Positions 9,251 through 17,542 of a stretch of 17,542 nucleotides of DNA are shown here, piece by piece. The stretch comes from Eutypa lata. Its lineage: Eukaryota > Ascomycota > Sordariomycetes > Xylariales > Diatrypaceae. Position 1 is the first letter of the stretch. Every line of letters begins with the position of its first letter. The position numbers and the translations under genes are program-made. Below the pieces are notes generated by a model. It saw only the letters and a program-made list of their open reading frames with translations, was not told the DNA's origin and ran no database searches. The stretch is taken from positions 1 to 17,542 of the forward strand of contig JAKULF010000027.1 in the NCBI GenBank assembly GCA_022661535.1. Direction: 5' to 3'.

Positions 9251-12200
9251 CTATTCACTTCATAAATCCTCTGACAGTTCGCAACCTATAACTAAGGGTC
9301 TTGTGTTTATTCATTTTCCTGAATTCTTATCAAATAATTTAATTCTTTTTACGTAATTATTAGGATTTAAATGAATATTCTCTTTATTTTCTAACATAAC
9401 ATAACCTTTTTCATAACTTTTAATTGAATGAGTTTTAACACCATGTGTAATAATTTTATTATCTAACATTTTTTTGAAATCGTCTTCTGTAAGTTTTTTA
9501 CCTATAACTCCTTTAGCTTTAACGACTGTGGGATCAACATCAGTATCTTCACCTTCAGATATGATAGTCTTTTCAGTGTTTGTTTTAGAGCATCGTACTA
9601 CTAAACAATAGAGTTTTGAACTAATAAAATAACCTCTAATTATTTCATGTTCTAATTTAAATAAACCTAATTCACTACCTACATATCTTTCAGGTAGTTT
9701 TATATCTGTGACTATACTGTCAGTGTCTGTATAAAAGATCTTTCCACCAGAAGCTAATATAAATTCTTTAATTTCTGACATATATATAGAACTGTAACTT
9801 GTAACAGCTGAAGCAACACCTATAGAAACATTTCGTATAGATGGAGTTTCTTCCTTACTTTTTGAAAGTCCTTGTATTTCATTAAGAACATCTATATAAT
9901 TAATACCATGTTGTTCACATATAACTTTTGATGGATCACTACCACGTGTTATTAGGAAAAGATTATTAATAATACGTTTCTCATCAAAAACTTCAAATTT
10001 AGTTATAAGTTCTTCAAATTTATCTGCTTCAACTAATTCTGAAATTCTTTTATCTATATGCATTCCAAATCTACCTAATAAAGCATTAAGTAAAAATTTA
10101 GCTATTAATCTTTTAGCTCCTGTAGATTCTTGCTTTTCTTTATAAATATCTAGAACATAACACTTGAATACATCAGGAACACGATTAAAAGAATAACCTT
10201 TTCTAATATTAATTTTATAATCACGTTTTAACGCATACTCTATTAGAGGTGAAAAGAATCATCCACTAAATTCTCCAACAGGATACGTTAACAATCCATT
10301 AATTCTGTAAGGTAGAAGTCCAAAATAATCGTGATTTGTCTTAACATCGCAATAAAAGAAGCCAAAAAGTTTATCTTTTATTATATTTAATCCATCATTA
10401 GAATGAGCTTCTATATATTTACAAAATCTACCTGGCATATCTTTCAAAGAAGAGAAAGGATATAATGAATTAACGTCGTAATAATATAGATTTTCACCAT
10501 ATCTTCTGTAAACCTCTGATAATCCACCATAATAACCCTCTTTCAAATCTCTGTAAATTTCAGGTTTTTTTAATAAAGCTAAGTTAGTTCCTTTATAATA
10601 TTTATTTAGGAAAATTTTCACAGCTAAACTTGTAATAGTGAAACATTCAGTAACTTGAACTTGATAATTATCAAAAACATGGTTACTGAATTCATACATA
10701 ATTTGTAATAAACTTATTAGATCACTCTCAAGATATTTCAATGTTTGTTCTTTTAAATTTCAGTTTTTCTGATATATTTTATTATATTCATCCAAACTAA
10801 TATCTTCTTTCAAGGAATGGAAAAATTCAATAGAAGGTGTGCATCCTTCATAATATAAAGTTTTTTCCGTAACGAATGTATAAGGAAAATAAGGTTTTAA
10901 ATATTCAGTACTAAATCCTTTAGCTAAAGATTTTAAAGATGTAGGTAATAATGCCAGACTATCTACAAAATATATAGTATTAGAACGCGATTTTTTTGAT
11001 TTAACTGTAATCTCTAATTTTAAAACTTTATTATCTCTAAAAAGAGCTTTCATATTATAATGTTTTGCTCCTATTTTTTCATTATATTTAGCTAACGTAT
11101 GTAACACGTAAAAAACATCGTATCCTCCAAAATTATGTGTATAAAATATAGTTTTGTGGTATTTAGTTTTTAACATTTCGTTTATACATTCTAAGATTAG
11201 ATCATCAGAATTTTGTCCTTTCTTTAAATAATAATTTTTAATTTCAGGTTTTGAAATCATAACATTATTTCCTCCATATGCGAATCCAAGTGCATAAACC
11301 AGTGTTTCACCATTTTTTGAATAAGTTTCTAAATCAAAAGAACCAATATTTTTATTAAAACTATTTGCTATCATCTTCTTCTTCTTTGGATGAGTTATTG
11401 CAGGTAAATTGATATCAATTGATGACTTAATAACCTTGTTATCTTTAATAGTAATACTAGATTTAGTTTTCGTATTAGTTCTTATAAAGCTAGTGTCATC
11501 CACTTGTTCGTCTATAAAATGATCTATAAGTTTATTTGTCTTTAATGAGTATATCAATTTTTCAGATGTATTAGGTGATTTTACTATAACAACACGTTTA
11601 ATTTTATTTACTTCATCTATATATTCTCTTTTAGTTGAATAATTTCTTCTACCATAAAAACTCTCATCAAGAGTTAAAGGAAGCATTGAACTATTAAAAG
11701 CTTTTCTAATATTTCTAATATTTGAAATATTTCTCTTTAAAGGTATGCTATTAATATTTTTAATAGGTTTTTCATGATTTATAGATCCATGAATTTGAGT
11801 AAATGATATTATATAATAATTTATTAAAGGTTTAGCATAGTCTTCTGTTGCATCAAATATATAACCTGTTAATCTAGAATATAATTGATCTAAATTTAAG
11901 GGAGCTTCGTGATCCATGAATTTATAATCAAATGTTTCTATTAACCGATTTTTATTTATATCAGTTAACTGCAAAGATTCATAGTGATATTTATATAATA
12001 TTTTATAATAAGGAGATTTACCGAAATTTCAATTAAACAACTCATCATAACTAAATTTATACCCAAACTGACTTCCTAAGTTACGAAATTCATTGTTATT
12101 TAAACATACTTTGAATACAGTAGATACAATCTTATTATCTTGCAAAATATTATAAAGATGCTCTTTATAACCTTTTATAAATCTTGATCTGAATAAATTA

Positions 12201-12970
12201 GGATAAAAAATCGAAACATCACCAGGTAAAAATAAATTACCTGTATTACTCTTCATATAATCTTTAATAGATGAATTCTTAAAGGTCTTTTCATTTAAAG
12301 TTTTTTGTTGATTCTTAAATAAAGGTCCTCTTAATTCGTAGTTATTTTCTGAAATTCTCATACTTGAGAAAGATCTGTTAAATGTACAAATTCCTCTTAC
12401 AAGGTTTGATTTTTTTGTTTTCAGTAATTTCTTGTTCTCGTTATCTACAATAGGAGTAAATAAAATTCTGATTACCTCGGATGATTTATGTAATCTGTTT
12501 CCATATTTTTTAACTTCTGATGCATCAAAATGTGTAATTTCAGATATTATTCAATCAATAATTACATTATGGTTCCTATTTATATTATTTTGATTCAAAA
12601 TAATCCGTGTTTCAGCTAAAGTAATATTATATTTACGTTTCTTGTACATTATGCTTATAGAATATATAAAATGAGGAACTAAATGCGATGAAAAAGCTGA
12701 TCTCATTTCAAATTCATAAGATTTTTTCCCAGAATTATTATATCTAATTAAAGTTTCAAGAGTAATATAAATAACTACTAAACCTTTAAATCTAGGACTA
12801 AGTTTATGTAATCCTATAGGATTCCGATCTATCGTAATACCTACACCTATTTTATCGTAAAATTTATTAAATATATCGGGATTCTCAAGCGATGAATAAC
12901 AATGTGAAAAATTTAATCCAACCCCGCTCCATAAATCCTTAAAATATCTGTTCTTTTTATTCAAAATCAT
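9251..12970 (-). CDS. dpo: Protein-primed family B DNA polymerase with long N-terminal extension
   Basis: This 1239-aa protein (TGA as Trp) replicates the plasmid from its ends. Motifs from N to C are: exo I FDLE (D546, E548); exo II HNFGGYD (N613, D618); exo III YLESD (Y746, D750); YYGG (813-816), the exonuclease-polymerase linker motif; motif A DVNSLYP (D832); GWFFSPLIEYA (from about 903); motif B KFLLNALLGRFG (K958, N962); motif C YTDTDS (D1082, D1084); and KAKG (1151-1154). All expected catalytic residues are present, so exonuclease and polymerase should both be active. Residues 1-540 match no motif I recognise and may carry the terminal protein. TGA codons have first bases at 12553, 12031, 10762, 10261, 9313 and 9262, giving W140, W314, W737, W904, W1220 and W1237. 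The ATG at 12970 lies in the TIR and its first 13 codons equal those of rpo. The stop is TAG. Confidence 0.95.
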
Positions 12971-13103
12971 GATTAAAATACAAAATTGGTAGAAAATACC
13001 AGCATGCAACGAGTGTTTATCTACAGACTTTTTTATACTAGCGAGAGTATGCTATTCTATCGCAAGTCGTCAAATAAATTAAAGGTTTTTTTATTACTAG
13101 GGG

Positions 13104-13125
13104 AAGAGTCCCGGAGTTTACTCTT
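13104..13125. repeat. Short inverted repeat in the right TIR
   Basis: This is the mirror copy of 6247-6268: AAGAGT (13104-13109) and ACTCTT (13120-13125) around a 10-nt loop, about 135 bp upstream of the dpo start. It is an exact consequence of the TIR identity. The role is unknown. Confidence 0.35.
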
Positions 13126-13442
13126 TAGGAGACCTTTAAACGGTGAGTAAATATATTAATTTTGGTTAATCATTTGTACTAGAAACTATCATATTGGTAA
13201 ATTTATTACTTTTAGCTTTGAAGTTCTCTTCCCTTCTTTTCGCTATTCGTAAACACGCGCAGGTCTTTGACGAGTAGTCTAAGAACGAGCAGCCAATAGA
13301 ATAACTCATAGTACAAAAAACAGATTTTACCAAGATACATAACAGGGTAGGTACTAAGACCTTTTACTCTACAGCCAAATTTATGAGTTTGGAATTAAAG
13401 GCTAATATAACCTAAATTTATATAACATTCTTGAGAGAAGAG

Positions 13443-13550
13443 AAAATAAAATAGAAAAAAGTCTGGAACATTTACCATGATAACATCTAAAAAATGGTTC
13501 TCTGGCTTGTTCTAAAATTTCGACAGATTTTTGAAAATTTTGATTTTTCG
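13443..13550 (-). other. 108-nt asymmetric centre of unit junction 2
   Basis: This is the exact reverse complement of 5824-5931, lying between the arms TTGAGAGAAGAG (13431-13442) and CTCTTCTCTC (13551-13560). Only one copy is present at the junction, so the two units are not joined by two complete ends. No coding potential was seen. Confidence 0.75.
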
Positions 13551-14013
13551 CTCTTCTCTCATAATGTTATATAAATTTAGGTTATATTAAAAATTCAAAA
13601 AAAAGTACTACCTGTTATGTATCTTGGTAAAATCTGTTTTTGTACTATGAGTTATTCTATTGGCTGCTCGTTCTTAGACTACTCGTCAAAGACCTGCGCG
13701 TGTTTACGAATAGCGAAAGGAAGAAAACTTCAAAGCTAAAAGTAATAAATTTACCAATATGATAGTTTCTAGTACAAATGATTAACCAAAATTAATATAT
13801 TTACTCACCGTTTAAAGGTCTCTAAAGTAAACTCGGGACTCTTCCTAGTAATAAAAAAACCTTTAATTTATTTGACGACTTGCGATAGAATAGCATACTC
13901 TCGCTAGTATAAAAAAGTCTGTAGATAAACACTCGTTGCATGCTGGTATTTTCTACCAATTTTGTATTTTAATCATGATTTTGAATAAAAGAACAGATAT
14001 TTTAAGGATTTAT
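13551..14013. repeat. Terminal inverted repeat of the right unit (error-bearing copy)
   Basis: This matches the TIR of the central unit with several deletions. The largest is at about 13589-13605, where roughly 60 nt of the clean TIR are replaced by about 20 nt of A-rich sequence. The inner edge is at 14013. It includes the ATG and first 13 codons of dpo. Confidence 0.8.
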
Positions 14014-17000
14014 GGAGCGGGTTGGATTACATTGTTATTCATCGCTTGAAATCCCGATATATTTAATAAATTTTACGATAAAATAGGTGTAGGTATTACG
14101 ATAGATCGGAATCTATAGGATTACATTAGTCCTAGATTTAAAGGTTTAGTAGTTATTTATATTACTCTTGAAACTTTAATTAGATATAATAATTCTGGGA
14201 AAAAATCTTATGAATTTGAAATGAGATCAGCTTTTTCATCGCATTTAGTTCCTCATTTTATATATTCTATAAGCATAATGTACAAGAAACGTAAATATAA
14301 TATTACTTTAGCTGAAACACGGATTATTTTGAATCAAAATAATATAAATAGGAACCATAATGTAATTATTGATTGAATAATATCTGAAATTACACATTTT
14401 GATGCATCAGAAGTTAAAAATATGGAAACAGATTACATAAATCATCGAGGTAATCAGAATTTTATTTACTCCTATTGATAACGAGAACAAGAAATTACTG
14501 AAAACAAAAAATCAAACCTTGTAAGAAAATTACATTTAACAGATCTTTCTCAAGTATGAAATTTCAGAAAATAACTACGAATTAAGAGGACCTTTATTTA
14601 AGAATCAACAAAAAACTTTAAATGAAAAGACCTTTAAGAATTCATCTATTAAAGATTATATGAAAAGTAATACAGGTAATTTATTTTTACCTGGTGATGT
14701 TTCGATTTTTATCTAATTTATTCAGATCAAGATTTATAAAGGTTATAAAACATCTTTATAATATTTTGCAAGATAATAAGATTGTATCTACTGTATTCAA
14801 AGTATGTTTAAATAACAATGAATTTCGTAACTTAGTTTCAGTTATAAATTTAGTTGAAATTTCGGTAAATCTCCTTATTATAAAATATTATATAAATATC
14901 ACTATGAATCTTTGCAGTTAACTGATATAAATAAAAATCGGTTAATAAAACATTTGATTATAAATTCATGGATCACAACTCCCTTAAATTTAGATCAATT
15001 ATATTCTAGATTAACAGGTTATATATTTGATGCAACAGAACTATGCTAAACCTTTAATAAATTATTATATAATATCATTTACTCAAATTCATGGATCTAT
15101 AAATCATGAAAACCTATTAAAATATTAATAGCATACCTTTAAAGAAAATATTTCAAATATTAGAAATATTAGAAAAGCTTTAATAGTTCAATGCTTCAAC
15201 TCTTGATGAAGTTTTTATGGTAGAAGAAATTATTCAACTAAAAGAATATATAGATGAAGTAAATAAAATTAAACGTGTTGTTATAGTAAAATCACCTAAT
15301 ACATCTGAAAATTGATATACTCATTAAAGACAAATAAACTTATAGATCATTTTATAGACGAACAAGTGGATGACACTAACTATAAGAACTAATACGAAAA
15401 CTAAATCTAGTATTACTATTAAAGATAACAAGGTTATTAAGTCATCAATTGATATCAATTTACCTGCAATAACTCATCCAAGAAGAAGAAGATGATAGCA
15501 AATAGTTTTAATAAAAATATTGGTTCTTTTGATTTAGAAACTTATTCAAAAAATGGTGAAACACTGGTTTATGCACTTGGATTCGCATATGGAGAAATAA
15601 TGTTATGATTTCAAAACCTGAAATTAAAAATTATTATTTAAAGAAAGGACAAAATTCTGATGATCTAATCTTAGAATGTATAAACGAAATGTTAAAAACT
15701 AAATACCACAAAACTATATTTTATACACATAATTTTGGAGGATACGATGTTTTTTGTTACATACGTTAGCTAAATATAATGAAAAATAGGAGCAAAACAT
15801 TATAATATGAAAGCTCTTTTTAGAGATAATAAAGTTTTAAAATTAGAATTACAGTTAAATCAAAAAATCGCGTTCTAATACTATATATTTTGTAGATAGT
15901 CTGGCATTATTACCTACATCTTTAAAATCTTTAGCTAAAGATTTAGTACTGAATATTTAAACCTTATTTTCCTTATACATTCGTTACGGAAAAACTTTAT
16001 ATTATGAAGGATGCACACCTTCTATTGAATTTTCCATTCCTTGAAAGAAGATATTAGTTTGGATGAATATAATAAAATATATCAGAAAAACTGAAATTTA
16101 AAAGAACAAACATTGAAATATCTTGAGTGATCTAATAAGTTTATTACAAATTATGTATGAATTCAGTAACCATGTTTTTGATAATTATCAAGTTCAAGTT
16201 ACTGAATGTTTCACTATTACAAGTTTAGCTGTGAAAATTTTCTAAATAAATATTATAAAGGAACTAACTTAGCTTTATTAAATGAAATTTACAGAGATTT
16301 GAAAGAGGAATTATGGTGGATTATCAGAGGTTTACAGAAGATATGGTGAAAATCTATATTATTACGACGTTAATTCATTATATCCTTTCTCTTCTTTGAA
16401 AGATATGCCAGGTAGATTTTGTAAATATAAAGCTCATTCTAATGATGGATTAAATATAATAAAAGATAAACTTTTTGGCTTCTTTTATTGCGATGTTAAG
16501 ACAAATCACGATTATTTTGGACTTCTACCTTACAGAATTAATGGATTGTTAACATCCTGTTGGAGAATTTAGTGGATGATTCTTTTCACCTCTAATATAT
16601 GCGTTAAAACGTGATTATAAAATTAATATTAGAAAAGGTTATTCTTTTAATCGTGTTCCTGATGTATTCAAGTGTTATGTTCTAGATATTTATAAAGAAA
16701 AGCAAGAATCTACAGGAGCTAAATTAATAGCTAAATTTTTACTTAATGCTTTATTAGGTAGATTTGGAATGCATATAGATAAAATTTCAGAATTAGTTGA
16801 AGCAGATAAATTTGAAGAACTTATAACTAAATTTGAAGTTTTTGATGAAAACGTATTATTAATAATCTTTTCCTAATAACACGTGGTGAAATCCATCAAA
16901 AGTTATATGTGAACAACATGGTATTAATTATATAGATGTTCTTAATGAAATACAAGGACTTTCAAAAGTAAGGAAGAAACTCCATCTATACGAAATGTTT

Positions 17001-17542
17001 CTATAGGTGTTGCTTCAGCTGTTACAAGTTACAGTTCTATATATATGTCAGAAATTAAAGAATTTATATTAGCTTCTGGTGGAAAGATCTTTTATAAGAC
17101 ACTGACAGTATAGTCACAGATATAAACTACGAAAATGTAGGTAGTGAATTAGGTTTATTTAAATTAGAACATGAAATAATTAGAGGTTATTTTATTAGTT
17201 CAAAACTCTATTGTTTAGTAGTACGATGCAAAACAAACACTGAAAAGACTATCATATCTGAAGGTGAAGATACTGATGTTGATCCCACAGTCGTTAAAGC
17301 TAGGAGTTATAGGTAAAAAACTTACAGAAGACGATTTCAAAAAATGTTAGATAATAAAATTATTACATCAATTAAAAGTTATGAAAAAAGGTTATGTTAT
17401 GTTAGAAAATAAAGAGAATATTCATTTAAATCTAATAATTACGTAAAAAAAATTAAATATTTGATAAGAATTCAGGAAAATGAATAAACACAAGTTACTT
17501 AGATTATAGGTTGCGGCTATCAGAGGATTTATGAAGTGAATA
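13975..17542 (+). pseudogene. dpo: DNA polymerase dpo, right copy, broken by many short deletions
   Basis: This is the same gene as 12970-9251, starting at the ATG at 13975 in the TIR and running to the last two bases of the window, which are the first two of its TAG stop. It is about 151 nt shorter than the intact copy. Losses of 1-10 nt occur throughout: for example GAAGAC in the clean copies is shortened to GAAC at about 15040, and several bases are missing around 17125-17140. The frame is lost repeatedly, though each segment still translates to the intact protein in some frame. Deletions hit coding motifs and linkers alike and substitutions are rare, which suggests low-accuracy sequence rather than an inactivated gene under drift. 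Confidence 0.8.

Larger units (their letters stand above)
5824..13550 (+). mobile_element. Complete unit of a fungal-type linear mitochondrial plasmid (invertron)
   Basis: This self-contained unit of about 7.7 kb has inverted repeats at both ends and two convergent, full-length genes for a phage-type RNA polymerase and a protein-primed DNA polymerase. That is the standard content of fungal mitochondrial linear plasmids such as kalilo, maranhar and pClK1. Reading TGA as Trp keeps both genes open for 916 and 1239 codons. The base composition is strongly AT-rich throughout. No integrase, partition or host gene is present. Protein-primed replication from the TIR ends is known for the family; that it happens here is inferred. 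The outer limits depend on whether the 108-nt junction segments belong to this unit. Confidence 0.85.
12931..13550. repeat. Right terminal inverted repeat of the complete unit
   Basis: This is the inverted copy of 5824-6441. The inner edge at 12931 lies one base into dpo codon 14; beyond it the sequences diverge at once (TCT in rpo, TGG in dpo). It must hold the dpo promoter, since nothing else lies upstream, so both genes probably share the same promoter sequence. Outward it ends with TTGAGAGAAGAG (13431-13442) followed by the 108-nt segment. Apart from the start of dpo it contains no gene. Confidence 0.88.
13551..17542 (+). mobile_element. Partial inverted copy of the plasmid (right unit)
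   Basis: This is a third copy, in the same orientation as the left unit, with a TIR and nearly all of dpo. It differs from the central copy by dozens of short deletions and small replacements spread over its whole length. The window ends two bases into the dpo TAG stop. The segment 15040-17542 repeats the content of 1-2592. Confidence 0.85.

Noticed and set aside
13589..13610. Possible insertion of A-rich sequence in the right TIR
   Set aside because: It replaces a longer clean TIR segment and lies in the low-quality copy close to the junction, so a local read error is the simpler explanation.
14694..14921. 75-residue + strand ORF in the right unit
   Set aside because: Its segments (SNLFRSRFIKG-like, NILQDNKIVSTVFKV) are dpo sequence joined across frameshifts. 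It is a fragment of the broken dpo copy, not a new gene.
1..17542. A phage or animal virus genome, because of the T7-like RNA polymerase and protein-primed polymerase
   Set aside because: There are no structural, packaging or lysis genes, and each unit has only these two genes between TIRs and uses the table 4 code, which matches mitochondrial linear plasmids.
1..17542. CRISPR array, tRNA or rRNA genes, insertion sequence
   Set aside because: No regularly spaced direct repeats, tRNA cloverleaf, rRNA core or transposase motifs were seen. All large repeats are explained by the inverted plasmid copies.

Overview
The window is a multi-copy, head-to-head and tail-to-tail arrangement of one AT-rich linear element. 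It has the hallmarks of a fungal mitochondrial linear plasmid (invertron, kalilo/maranhar/pClK1-like). There are two long convergent genes, a protein-primed family B DNA polymerase (dpo) and a single-subunit phage-type RNA polymerase (rpo). Both start in long terminal inverted repeats (TIRs). TGA must be read as tryptophan (translation table 4, mold mitochondrial): at least seven TGA codons interrupt rpo and six interrupt dpo, and several fall where the families normally carry Trp. No tRNA, rRNA, host mitochondrial gene or chromosomal gene is visible. The species cannot be named from this sequence.

Layout. (1) 1-5823 is a partial inverted unit: the C-terminal 863 codons of dpo on +, a hairpin at 2627-2664, rpo on - (2691-5393, broken by indels upstream of about 3473), then a TIR (5355-5823). 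(2) 5824-13550 is one complete, clean unit of about 7.7 kb: TIR, rpo on + (6402-9152, 916 aa), a perfect 38-nt palindrome between the genes, dpo on - (12970-9251, 1239 aa), TIR. (3) 13551-17542 is another inverted unit, with a TIR and an almost full-length dpo on + that carries many short deletions; the window ends inside its stop codon.

How it works together. The two genes run inward from the TIRs and end about 100 bp apart, so promoters for both must lie in the TIRs. The plasmid would be transcribed by its own RNA polymerase and copied by its own protein-primed DNA polymerase. The polymerase has an N-terminal extension of roughly 540 residues that is a candidate for the terminal protein. 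Because the TIR runs into both reading frames, the two unrelated polymerases share their first 13 amino acids.

The most unusual structural point is at the two unit junctions (centres near 5877 and 13496). Each is a long palindrome with a 108-nt non-palindromic centre, and the two centres are reverse complements of each other. Centre-to-centre distance is about 7.62 kb, and the first 2.6 kb of the window recur at its end, as if a 15.2 kb dumbbell or palindromic dimer had been read around more than once. Real hairpin telomeres or concatemers and a fold-back read or assembly artefact are both possible. The indel-dominated damage confined to the flanking copies leans towards read error in those copies.
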